A stretch of 64,000 nt of DNA from Chrysogorgia sp. JL179-B06 (Eukaryota; Cnidaria; Anthozoa; Scleralcyonacea; Chrysogorgiidae), in contig JAYKKM010000263.1 in assembly GCA_035772405.1 (NCBI GenBank), forward strand, positions 2,852,501 through 2,916,500. Direction: 5' to 3'. A program made the translations under genes and the position numbers. Position 1 is the stretch's first letter. Every line of letters starts with the position of its first letter. The notes under the pieces were generated by a model. The model was not told the DNA's origin. It was given only the letters and a program-made list of their open reading frames with translations, and ran no database searches. Below are positions 19,078 through 27,970 of the stretch, one piece after another.

Positions 19078-19869
19078 ATGAGTCTAAACTATGGGTTCGA
19101 CTCTGGTGGTTACACTGAAAAGCGACGTGTAGACGACAGTCCTCAAAAGTTGACGGTGCTTATTGAAGGCGTGGAGAAAGTCGTAACTTTTGACTACAGT
19201 GTAGTGACCACACACGATAACCCACACATTGTAGTCAAGACAGCCACTGTGTTTTGGAGCTACAATAACGTGGCGAGTGATGTCGATATTCAATTCGTAC
19301 TCGCTGCCACAGGAGGACCATCGTCGATAGCCGGGCCAACTCGAGTGGGTAGGGGCTACTACAACTTCGACGCGTTGGTTAGAGCTCTACGACACGCGCT
19401 CAGGGTGGTTTATGTAGACTTCGTGGTGGAGAAACTGATAGCCACAGGTAAAAGTAGGGTCAAAGTTCTGCCTTTGAGGTTTGGTGCCACCACTGTATAC
19501 AAACTTAGGCTAGGTGATATTGGGCTTTTGCTTGGTTTTGCGAAGGACGCAGGAATTTCACCAGACGCTAACTGGCACGACAGTCCAAACAAGATTGACA
19601 TGAACAGAGGTCTGAAGTATGTAGAGGTCTCGTGCGACGCCGTTGAGACGGAGAGCAATGTGGGCACTGATGGGAAGCGCAGTAATGTGATCACAACGTT
19701 GCCAATACCCACCGAGCAGTCTCTTGATGGGGGGATACAACGTTATGCATATGTTGAGTCCAAGGTGAGAATTAAAAAAGGTATTTACTCAAGTATGACG
19801 TTTCGTGTCAAACCAAACAATGGTGACGCTGACGTTGGCGCAGTGCTATTGGAACTGTATATTGTGTGA
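19078..19869 (+). CDS. penton-like minor capsid candidate, paralog 2
   Basis: 263 residues. It aligns by eye with paralog 1 through TATVFWSYNNV, YYNFDALVRAL, LLGF, IDMNRGLKYVEVSC, VESKV and ADVGAVLLELY, but has a distinct N-terminal extension of about 25 residues. That extension begins MSLNYGF and shares its first 18 coding bases with the fibre-like gene on the other strand. Nineteen bases separate it from paralog 1, and the integrase ATG follows its stop after five bases. A gene duplication giving two subunits of one vertex complex is the simplest reading. Confidence 0.6.
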   Translation: MSLNYGFDSGGYTEKRRVDDSPQKLTVLIEGVEKVVTFDYSVVTTHDNPHIVVKTATVFWSYNNVASDVDIQFVLAATGGPSSIAGPTRVGRGYYNFDALVRALRHALRVVYVDFVVEKLIATGKSRVKVLPLRFGATTVYKLRLGDIGLLLGFAKDAGISPDANWHDSPNKIDMNRGLKYVEVSCDAVETESNVGTDGKRSNVITTLPIPTEQSLDGGIQRYAYVESKVRIKKGIYSSMTFRVKPNNGDADVGAVLLELYIV

Positions 19870-19874
19870 GTTAT

Positions 19875-20978
19875 ATGGAGCTCGGTGTGGAGACAGAGCA
19901 GGGGTTGAGAGACATTTACTACAATCCTAAGACGGGGTTCAGTGGTGTAGAGAGGTTGTATCAAAGTGCGTTGGGAGACGGGTTGAAAGTAACTAGAAAA
20001 ACAGTGAAAGAATGGTTGACAGCGCAGGACACTTACACTAGGTACAAACCCATTGTGAGAAGACATAAATTCCGCGCGACTTTTGTTGGGTTTCTTGGTG
20101 AAGAGCTCCAAATGGACTTAGTGGACATGAGTAAGTACTCAAAACAGAATGGTGGTTATTATTGGATACTAACAGGCATTGAGATATTGAGTAGATACGC
20201 TTTTGGGATCGCAGTTTACAGAAAAGACACTAAGAACATGACTAAGGCTGTTGGAGAGCTATTGAGTGACTTTAAAGATCGGTTTGGAACCACGCCTAAG
20301 TTAGCCCAATTTGATGATGGACTTGAGTTCTACAATGTTGGTGTGAAAAGTTTACTGAAAGAACATGGTGTTGAATATTTCAGCACTAAGAGCGATAAAA
20401 AGGCCGCTGTTGTCGAGCGTTTTAATAGAAGTCTCAAGAGCATTATGTGGAAGTACTTTTACACCCGTGGAACTTACAAATGGATCAACGTTCTTGACCA
20501 GTTTGTAAGCAATTACAATAGCAATGTGAATCGCAGCATTATGATGAAGCCGAAGGATGTCGATAAGTCAAATGAAGGTGAAGTGTGGACCACTTTGTTT
20601 GGTCACCAATTTGCAGACAACCCATTGCCAAAGTTCAAGATTGGTCAATCAGTGAGAATTAGTAAATACAAGAGTGTGTTCACAAAGGGTTATGAAGCCA
20701 ACTTCACTGAGGAGCTGTTTAAAGTGGTAAAGGTTATTCGTGGTGATCCTAATGTGTACGAAATTGAGGACGTGAGCGGTGAACAGATTATTGGTAAATT
20801 TTACGAACAGGAATTATCGCTGGTCAATAAGAAACATGGCGACGATGTGTACAGAGTTGAAAAGGTGTTGAAAAGAAAGAAAGTCAGAGGGAAGAAGATG
20901 GCGCTGGTCAAATGGTTGGGTTATGAGAGCAAACATAATTCGTGGATACCAGAAAGCGATATTCAAAATGTGAGTTAA
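19875..20978 (+). CDS. int: retroviral-type integrase with chromodomain
   Basis: 367 residues from ATG 19875 (the open frame begins at a GTG nine bases earlier). The rve-type catalytic core has Asp81 (QMDLVDM), Asp147 (QFDDGLEF) and Glu181 (VVERFNRS), the DDE triad. The C-terminus (about 310-367) is a chromodomain, with VEKVLKRK, ALVKWLGY and SWIPESDI. It should insert the element and create the 6-bp duplication seen at the ends, perhaps guided to methylated histone by the chromodomain. No N-terminal HHCC finger is obvious. The frame is intact. Confidence 0.95.
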   Translation: MELGVETEQGLRDIYYNPKTGFSGVERLYQSALGDGLKVTRKTVKEWLTAQDTYTRYKPIVRRHKFRATFVGFLGEELQMDLVDMSKYSKQNGGYYWILTGIEILSRYAFGIAVYRKDTKNMTKAVGELLSDFKDRFGTTPKLAQFDDGLEFYNVGVKSLLKEHGVEYFSTKSDKKAAVVERFNRSLKSIMWKYFYTRGTYKWINVLDQFVSNYNSNVNRSIMMKPKDVDKSNEGEVWTTLFGHQFADNPLPKFKIGQSVRISKYKSVFTKGYEANFTEELFKVVKVIRGDPNVYEIEDVSGEQIIGKFYEQELSLVNKKHGDDVYRVEKVLKRKKVRGKKMALVKWLGYESKHNSWIPESDIQNVS

Positions 20979-20984
20979 TGTAAT

Positions 20985-21935
20985 ATGGTCGAGGGTGGTT
21001 TCGACAACCTTGAGATGGGTAGCTCTAACGAATACAAAGATGTCGCCGACGACGAACTAAAGTATAGTCTTGAAAAAGCCACTAAAGATAGTGAGCTAGC
21101 TTGGGGCGACCCAAACGTTGCAGTCAGTGAGAGAGTTAGACTAACTAAAGTGAGGAGTGGGCTGGCTCGCGAACATGGTAGAAGGGAGCGTCAACGCGTG
21201 GAGGAGGTCTTTAGCAATATTGAGACGCGGATTAATGACAACGCAAAAGACTACGAAGACGTTGCGAGGAGTGCGCCATTGTTAGACACCACACACGCAG
21301 AGTACGTCGACATACTTGGGCTAACACCAATCGAGAACCGCGAGTTAAATGCGCTACTGAACCCAAGCGAGAGTGTGACGTCTGAGTCAAGAATAGGTGA
21401 TACTGGTACATTGCAAACACGAGTAGACTATTTTCGAGAAGCGATAGACAAAGCGGGCGAGAGAATGGCAGAGCTTGGTAAAAAAGATCTCGCGACTGTG
21501 GGGGGTGAAGAGCACATTAATCTAGCTGAAAGAGTGATTGGACTCATACAGGCTAGAGACATGGTTATTGAACAGCGACAAATAGAGGAGGTTAGAGCGC
21601 GACAAGAGATTGATATTGACAGATTGCAGAAGTTCAAGAAGTGGGCTAGAGAAAATATGGTTGGGATGAGTGCTTTAGCGATTTCAGTGGCAGTAATTGT
21701 GACGACTGTTATTATCGCTGGGAGGTCTAACGTTATGAAAGGCGCTATAGTCACGAGGTCGTTCGCACAGGCTGCTAAAAACGCGATAATGAAGATGGGT
21801 CCATGGGCTGTTGGGTTGGCTAATTTAGTTTACGACGCGCTGGTGGCAGGCGCAAAGGGTCTCGCTTGGTTAGCTCAAAATCTATGGGTGTTTGCGGTGA
21901 CATTCGCGTGGCTTGCGTACAATTATCTAATCTAG
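20985..21935 (+). CDS. coiled-coil membrane protein after integrase, copy 1
   Basis: 316 residues of unknown function. The N-terminal two thirds are highly charged and predicted helical or coiled coil. A basic segment (RLQKFKKWARENMVG, about 212-226) precedes several hydrophobic stretches to the C-terminus (ISVAVIVTTVIIAG, then WAVGLANLVYDALVAGAKG and a Trp-rich end). It may be a virion membrane or minor capsid protein. Its start lies six bases after the integrase stop. The following gene is a diverged copy. Confidence 0.75.
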   Translation: MVEGGFDNLEMGSSNEYKDVADDELKYSLEKATKDSELAWGDPNVAVSERVRLTKVRSGLAREHGRRERQRVEEVFSNIETRINDNAKDYEDVARSAPLLDTTHAEYVDILGLTPIENRELNALLNPSESVTSESRIGDTGTLQTRVDYFREAIDKAGERMAELGKKDLATVGGEEHINLAERVIGLIQARDMVIEQRQIEEVRARQEIDIDRLQKFKKWARENMVGMSALAISVAVIVTTVIIAGRSNVMKGAIVTRSFAQAAKNAIMKMGPWAVGLANLVYDALVAGAKGLAWLAQNLWVFAVTFAWLAYNYLI

Positions 21936-21946
21936 AAAGAAAATGT

Positions 21947-21997
21947 GATTCGTGGGAGTCAGAGAGCGATATTCAAAATGTGAGCTAATGTAATATG
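21947..21997 (+). repeat. duplicated integrase tail and leader preceding copy 2
   Basis: This stretch matches 20937-20987: ATTCGTGG followed by AGCGATATTCAAAATGTGAG, then TAATGTAATATGG. It is a relic of the integrase 3' end (last dozen codons) sitting in front of the second copy. It shows that the duplication unit began inside the integrase and ended in the coiled-coil gene. Confidence 0.85.
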
Positions 21998-23432
21998 GCT
22001 GAAGGTGGGGAAGGTTTCGACGAGATTGAGATGGAGGACTTCAATAGACTTGATAGGTACACCGACGATCAAATAAATGACGAACTCGAAAAACTCACTC
22101 GAGATTATAATTTAATTGACAAAAAGTACGTTGGTGGTGGTATGTCAGACATCGAGCGTGTCAAGTATGATAAATTGTATGAGAGTGAATAAATTGCAGG
22201 ACGAACAGGATAAAAGAGGGGTTAAAGAAAAAGAGACGCCGTTTGTTGACACTGACGATGGTAAGACGGTGACAATAAGGGGGACCAACACAGAAGTCCC
22301 AACAGTAGAGTTTGTTGAACAGGAGTCATATGGTGACGTCAATGACGTAAGTTTCAGTCTAGCTTTTGAAGAGGAGGAGGAAATTAAGAAAAGACTGGGT
22401 GAGCTAAAAGCGTCCAACAAAGAGCTAACAGAAAACAACGTAAAAAGAATCAAGCTAATAAATAGTAAAATACGTAAATTAAGCAAAAAGGGACTCGGCC
22501 ACGACGACGCGTCAAGGGAAATAGTCAACAGGTCGTGGGTTACGAACTCAGGGGCTATTCTTTTCAAACCGATAAACAAAGATGATAAATATGGAAGACC
22601 CAAACGAATTCTAATACCTGATAAAAAAGGCTTGATCTACAGTAAAGACGCAAGTAGTAAAAACGCGATTGAGCAGTTCAAACAGTTAGTTAGTCAAATC
22701 CCTGAGAGCACAGAAACAACAGTTGCCACAACAGAAGTAATCCTAGATGACTTCCCAGTGATTGAAACAAGAGTGGAGCGCTATAACATAACTGGGCTAT
22801 CATTAGACGAAAACCGCGAACATAATGGTGTGCTCAACCCAAGTGATAGCGTGTTGCGTGAATCGAGAATAGGTGACACTGGCGCATTGCAAATACAAGC
22901 AAACTATTATCAGGAAGCGATAAATGAAACGAGTAGGAGAATGACAGAGCTTGATACAAAAGATAAACAAAGTGGTCTTACGAGTGACGAACAGCTAGAG
23001 TACGACGGTTTGCTTAGGAGAGAGGTGGGACTCACGCAAGCCAAAAAAGAAGTCTTAGAACAGCGGCGAATAGAAGAGGTTAGAGCGCAACAAGAGATCG
23101 ACATTGACAGGTTTCAGAAATTTAAGGAATGGGCTAAAGAAAATATGGTTGGGTTGAGCGCTGTAGCAATTTCAGTGGCTGGAATTATAACAACAATTAT
23201 TATCGCTGGGAGGTCTGCTGTTATGAAAGGCGCTATGGCCACGAGGTCATTCGCGCAGGCTGTTAAGAACGCGATAACGAAGATGGGTCCATGGGCTGTT
23301 GGGTTGGCTAATTTAGTTTATAATGCGTTGACGTTGGGTGCGAAGGGTCTCGCATGGTTGGCTCAGAATCTGTGGGTACTCGCGGTGGTACTTGCGTGGT
23401 TCGCTTATGATTATTACAAGCTAAAACGGTAG
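21995..23432 (+). pseudogene. coiled-coil membrane protein, copy 2 (frame broken near 22150-22190)
   Basis: The N-terminal 65 codons (21995-22192, starting MAEGGEGF) are in one frame and the remaining long frame (open from 22116 to 23432) is in another, so a small indel separates them. The C-terminal 250 residues match copy 1 closely (FKEWAKENMVG, IIAGRS, MGPWAVGLANLVY). Copy 2 carries about 190 additional residues in its middle, with Glu-rich and Lys-rich helices. The break may be a real mutation, an assembly error or, less likely, programmed frameshifting. The long downstream frame has no good ATG near its start. Confidence 0.7.
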
Positions 23433-23455
23433 CGATAAAACATATGTAAAGGTAT

Positions 23456-24694
23456 ATGAACGTCACGTCAGCAGAGTTGAGCCCTGGTTTTAGACGAGCG
23501 ACCATGGGTGGTATAAAAGGGGCGAGAACACAGCATGTGATCACGTTGAACCCTAATAAAGTCAGTCCTGGCGAGGAACTTTACATTGATATACCGAAGC
23601 TTAAGGTTAGTAGCTGTTTGGTTCCTGGATCGTTGGGTCTAGTGTTCGACTTTAAGAACGCAAACGCTAAAAGCTGGTTCTTGAACAATGTGAGCAAGTT
23701 GTTGGTTGAGAAACTTGTTGTGAGACTAGCTGGGGAAACTGTGTACGACAACAATGGGGAAAACTACACTGGTGTCTATCGCGACCTTTGGGAAAGTGTT
23801 ACTGCGCGAGACCAAATGATTGACTATGGTATTGGTGGTGAGAACTTGAGAAAGCTAGTTTCTAAGGATGACAGTGGTGCGACGAGTGGGAACGTCGCTA
23901 AAGTTAGTGACGCGTTGATGTTTGGTGTGATTGGGACGAAACTGCGGATTAAGCTTGGCAAGATCATGAATGACCATGGGTTGTACGCTCCTTTTAGCAT
24001 GAACAACAACTTGCAGTACGTCATCACACTCCCGAAGGCCACAGACATCATGGTGGCACAATCCGGTAGCGCTGTGGGCGGATACACTCTGGAGAACCTC
24101 GAGCTTGAGTATGAGACGATTGATAACCAGGAGCTCGCTGATGAGATAGCGTCGGGCTATGCAAGTGGTCGTAGTTTGTCGTATGAGCACGTTACGTTGA
24201 TGAAAACCACCGAATGGGACAAAGGCACGACCATTGTGAATGAAAACATTAATCTTCCGAGAAAAAGCATGAAGGCGATTGTGTTGCTATTCACGAATAA
24301 GGTGCGAACAGACAGCGAGGAGTTTCTTTACCCAAATATTGAGAATATTAGAGTCACAATTGAAGGTGTGCCAAATAGTGTGTACTCACAAGGCATCCCA
24401 AAGTCGAAGTTCTATGCAGAAGCGAAACGATTGTTTGGGTTGAGTGAAGAACACGCTCAGTTCATGACCATACAGAAGTTCTATAAAGATGGTTTCGCGT
24501 TAGTCATCGACTTGAGGAGCGTCCAAGACAATTACAACGTCGCCACTGGTAAAAAAATTGTGAACACACAATCCGGCGTGCTTCTTGAAATCACTAAGAA
24601 AGCGACGACTGCGAATGTTATGTGTAGGGTGTTTGTGATGAGTGATGGGCTGGTCAACTTCATGAACAATGGGTTGCAGTCAATCCAGTATTAA
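23456..24694 (+). CDS. mcp: major capsid protein, double jelly-roll
   Basis: 412 residues, a typical size for a Polinton/adintovirus capsid protein. The N-terminal part has the family pattern LNPNKVSPGEELYIDIPKL, then VPGSLGLVFDF, VSKLLVEKLVVRLAGETVYD and YRDLW; the C-terminal part has FYKDGFALVIDLRSV. It is beta-rich throughout and intact. It would form the hexons of an icosahedral particle. A second ATG at 23504 exists, but the first is kept because the sequence between them is in frame and close to the preceding gene. Confidence 0.88.
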   Translation: MNVTSAELSPGFRRATMGGIKGARTQHVITLNPNKVSPGEELYIDIPKLKVSSCLVPGSLGLVFDFKNANAKSWFLNNVSKLLVEKLVVRLAGETVYDNNGENYTGVYRDLWESVTARDQMIDYGIGGENLRKLVSKDDSGATSGNVAKVSDALMFGVIGTKLRIKLGKIMNDHGLYAPFSMNNNLQYVITLPKATDIMVAQSGSAVGGYTLENLELEYETIDNQELADEIASGYASGRSLSYEHVTLMKTTEWDKGTTIVNENINLPRKSMKAIVLLFTNKVRTDSEEFLYPNIENIRVTIEGVPNSVYSQGIPKSKFYAEAKRLFGLSEEHAQFMTIQKFYKDGFALVIDLRSVQDNYNVATGKKIVNTQSGVLLEITKKATTANVMCRVFVMSDGLVNFMNNGLQSIQY

Positions 24695-24709
24695 ATCAAA
24701 CGTGAGTTA

Positions 24710-25310
24710 ATGGAGACTCCGTTTAATATGCTAATTGTTGGTATGACAGCTTGTGGTAAGACGCATTATTTGCTGGAAACATTGGAATCTGAGCACTTTA
24801 GTAAATTTGACTACATTGTGTTGATTTGCCCTACTTTTGAGTGGAACAAAGCGTACCAAGATTGGAGATACATACGCGACCCCGACGTGTTAGCGATAGA
24901 CTGCGCACAGGACAATGTTGACGCTGTTCTCAAGTGTGTAACAAATGTTTTTAAAGGCACTAACACTCTGATTGTGTTGGACGACTGTGCGAGCTCTCAA
25001 GATGTTAAGAATAGGACTAGTCAATTGGTCAACTTGGCTTTTAGTGCGCGACATTTTATGTTGAGCGTTATTGTCATCACACAACAACTGACGTCGATCG
25101 CAAAAACCGTACAGAGAAAATATTAGTAAGCTCGTTTGCTTCTACTGCCCAAGTAGGAGTGATATGAAGGTCGTTATCGACGATTACCTTGGAAACATTA
25201 GCAGAGAAAAATCGTCGGCGATTGTGACCACACTAAAAAATAATAAGTACGCTAGACTAGAAATCTCACTACGCTATCCATACAGTCACGAAGTTGTTAT
25301 TCCGCAATAA
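24710..25310 (+). pseudogene. A32/FtsK-type DNA packaging ATPase, frameshifted
   Basis: Frame 1 (24710-25126) holds the ATPase core: Walker A GMTACGKT at residues 11-18, Walker B LIVLDDC at about 87-93, and the sensor-like VIVITQQ at about 120-126. It stops at 25126. The coding signal continues in another frame to a stop at 25308-25310. The switch falls at or just after the five-A run at 25102-25106, so a one-base indel there is the simplest cause. Without it the protein would be about 200 residues, the normal size. A sequencing error, a recent mutation or slippage on the A-run are all possible. The gene follows the capsid gene, as in most Polintons. Confidence 0.88.
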
Positions 25311-25313
25311 AAT

Positions 25314-25829
25314 ATGGGTATAAGTAATAGCGCGATGGTAAAACGCAAAAGTGAAGAAAATCCTACGATTGAGGAATTAGTTGAGGAGACTGATGACACC
25401 TCAACTGTGGAAGACAATATTGACGTTAGGAGATCTGAACTTATTAGACTGTCTGGTGACGGTGTGGTAAGTCAGTCCGAAGCGTACATTAAAAAAGCGT
25501 CCGCAAAAGTTATTGACAAGATATGGCGCCAACATGAGTTGAAGAGAATGGAAATCGCAAACGCTTTTCTCACTGACTTGCTAATCAGCAAATTCGCTAA
25601 CTTACTAGATGGGTTGAACGCTATTGAAAATCCTGACGAACTAAACGACGAACTACAAAAAGACCCGTTATTAAAAAAAGACGTTGAGAGCATTGTTGCG
25701 ATTGTGACGCCGTACGTGCCTTTCTTGGGCTTGCTGTCGGGAGGAATCACAACGTCGAAGTATGTGTACGATCACCATTTTAGAAAAGAGACAACAAACA
25801 CTGAAAGTAGTAGTGAACAAACGGACTAA
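25314..25829 (+). CDS. acylated Polinton protein ending inside the right TIR
   Basis: 171 residues starting MGISNSAM, a good N-myristoylation signal (Gly2, Ser6). The N-terminal third is acidic; the middle is helical (KASAKVIDKIWRQHELKRME); residues about 120-150 hold a hydrophobic segment with Pro and Gly (VTPYVPFLGLLSGG). Its start lies three bases after the ATPase stop. The last third is encoded inside the right terminal repeat, so a copy of that 3' end is also present in the left repeat next to the polymerase gene. No known family; a membrane-associated virion protein is plausible. Confidence 0.7.
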   Translation: MGISNSAMVKRKSEENPTIEELVEETDDTSTVEDNIDVRRSELIRLSGDGVVSQSEAYIKKASAKVIDKIWRQHELKRMEIANAFLTDLLISKFANLLDGLNAIENPDELNDELQKDPLLKKDVESIVAIVTPYVPFLGLLSGGITTSKYVYDHHFRKETTNTESSSEQTD

Positions 25830-26337
25830 TCTATTATTAACAGGTGGCAATAATCTAATTTGCATAACAGGTGGCAATTTTATCACGCGTGAGACACTTT
25901 TACGATACATAAATTTGTAAAAATGTGATTTGACAAATTTGTGAAAATGTTGAAACGACGCTCTCTATTTTTTTAAATATGGTTTGACAAATTTGTGAAA
26001 ATGTTGAAACGACTATTTTTTTAAATGCGATTCGACAAATTTGTGAAAATATTGAAACGCACCTAAAAAATGGCTAAAGTAGCGTAAAGTTTAGTGAAAG
26101 TCGTGATTTTTCTAATATTTGGCATCAATTGAGTAGAAAACGTGGGAGGGGCGTTTAGATTGGCTAACGATCACCATAATAGCGCAGAGACTGACGCTGT
26201 GAGCTCACCAACGTCGATTATAAAACGTGAGTACCAAAACATTGCCGAATTGTGGCTCGACACAAATTTGGTGATGTTTTGGTGTTTATATTCACGTTTA
26301 ACGTTGCTGGGCCCGCAGCCCTACTTACTATACTACT
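25626..26337 (-). repeat. right terminal inverted repeat (712 bp)
   Basis: Mirror of 7264-7975 without gaps. The outer 600 bases are nearly identical to the left copy; the inner 110 bases, which encode the end of the 171-residue protein, have about ten differences. It contains the mirrored iteron array at 25911-26059 and ends in TACTACT, directly before the ACCGCA target duplication. Confidence 0.95.
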
Positions 26338-26343
26338 ACCGCA
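26338..26343. repeat. target site duplication of the Polinton, right copy
   Basis: ACCGCA, identical to 7258-7263, follows the last base of the right terminal repeat. Confidence 0.93.
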
Positions 26344-27759
26344 TTGAAAGGTATAGAAATACAAACCAGGATGGTCTAAAATGTCTTTAAATATAATGTC
26401 AAAGGTTTATATTGTGTGTTGTTGTTGAATGTTAATATCAAATTAAATGGGGTTTTAAAATAGAACAAGTAATTGTATGTGATTAAAACTTTCCGTAATT
26501 TGACCCTTTCACTAACTGTCAACAGATACAAATGGCGAAAGTACAATTTAGCGTATACGTTAATACGGATTCTTTTTGCTTGATGGAAACCTTAAGTCAA
26601 ACTGAACAGCATGATTGTCAACAATTCTGAAGACGCAAACAGCGGCGCTATAGGAACAAATAGAGCCCAACCGCAACAGACCCGCGTAGGAGTTTGTTTT
26701 GCCTGGCAATGGCACGATTGATAAAGTGATATAAACGGCTGCACGCCTGAAGTTCTTGTTCATTAAACAAGCGCTTAGCAGAAAAAATCAAATATTTATC
26801 TGAAAACCATCTCATCGAAAGGATAATTTTTTACGAATGTCACATTATTTCAACTGGGGTTCAACCTTTAGGCCATATTATATATTAAGGGTGTATTTGA
26901 ACATTTGGTTAAACTGAATTGCTCAAAGTTCTTACTTTATGCTGTCACCTTGTCAAAGACAGGTTACATCAGGTGGGCACTTTTCTTCGAGTTTTGGCAG
27001 GCATCTCTCTCATTTTATTTTTCGCCCGCCCGCAATTTTTTCCCCGTCCGCCATTTTTCCCTCCTGCGTGAGAGAGATGCCTGCGGAGGAGGCTAGCTCT
27101 GTGGTGTAATTGCAATCTCTGAATACATGCAATTACCCAGTTTCCTGAACAAATCCGAAGTGGTAAATAAGTGTACATGTAGACGGAATATATGGTTTGT
27201 GGGTGATAAATTATGAAGGAAAGTAGGATATACTGTGTAAAATGTAATACATGTAGTTGTGGATATTTAATGAATTTTTTCTTGGTACTCAACATTGCCT
27301 TTCTCTTTTTTCATGGCAATCCTATACTGTACATGTGCAGTACATGTATGTGCTTTTGGTCTTGAAGCCCTTATTCCTTAGTATTACTATACTAATCTTT
27401 AGAAAAACTTTTGCTTTAAAATGTTGTAGAGATTCCTAAAATTCTGGAACGTAAAAATTTAAAAGAATCAAATGCAGGTGATTCAATAATCCTTGGAAAG
27501 GAGCTTTTGGAAAATGCAAGAAGATGACATATATAGGGATTATTGTCGCTGTAAAAGCATACCATGACTGTGTTGACATAAATGCTGTTCAGTGGGAAGC
27601 TGGTACTATCAGTCGGTTTGATCATCCAGGTTATTAATATTTTTGATACATAATAACAAATGCCCACAATGTGTCTACTGCAATGACTTTTAACAATTAT
27701 TAGTAGATATTTAGGTGTGCACTAATGCAAACACTGCAATTTAATTGGTAAGTATGAGT
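26344..27759. other. intergenic DNA with one perfect inverted repeat
   Basis: No gene is supported. At 26997-27012 and 27069-27084 a perfect 16-base inverted repeat (GCAGGCATCTCTCTCA and its complement) with a 56-base loop could form a hairpin. Directly after it, CTGCGGAGGAGGCTAGCTC matches a dispersed repeat on the other side of the Polinton near 6880-6911. Confidence 0.5.
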
Positions 27760-27858
27760 TAATTACCGAGAATGAGGGATGTATGCTATATACAGCCCCG
27801 AGGACACGTAGCATCCAAGGGCTGTATATAACATACATCCCGACGTTCGGGGTAATTA
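27760..27858. repeat. hairpin element (MITE-like palindrome)
   Basis: Two arms of about 40 bases, starting TAATTACC and ending CAGCCC, face each other around a 19-base loop. The arms pair almost completely (a few mismatches and a small bulge). The compact palindrome with an AT-rich edge suggests a small foldback or MITE. A related ending (GGGCTGTAT ... ATACAGCC) recurs at 27946-27975, next to the hAT element. Confidence 0.55.
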
Positions 27859-27970
27859 ACGGACTTATTTCATGATTGAGGTTTTCTAGTGGACAAATAT
27901 TTTCCTAGTTTTTTCTTCACTTATCTAATTACCGTAGTATTCATAGGGCTGTATGCTATATTCACTAATA

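Larger units (their letters stand above)
7264..26337 (+). mobile_element. complete Polinton/Maverick (adintovirus-like) element, 19,074 bp
   Basis: The element is defined by 712-bp terminal inverted repeats beginning 5'-AGTAGTATAG and by a 6-bp target duplication, ACCGCA. It encodes the Polinton hallmark set: protein-primed DNA polymerase B, retroviral-type integrase with a chromodomain, double-jelly-roll major capsid protein and A32/FtsK-type packaging ATPase. The left block (7957-13178) is read leftward. The middle has a mixed block (13297-18351). The right block with structural genes (18396-25829) is read rightward. Genes are tightly packed, often overlapping, and without visible introns, as in a virus. 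Two frames are broken (one paralog at 21995-23432 and the ATPase), so this copy is probably defective, or these are assembly errors. I found no adenovirus-type cysteine protease. Confidence 0.96.

Noticed and set aside
26142..26390. Open frame running outward through the right terminal repeat
   Set aside because: Starts with GTG, crosses the element border into flanking DNA, and its mirror in the left repeat ends elsewhere; no sign of selection.
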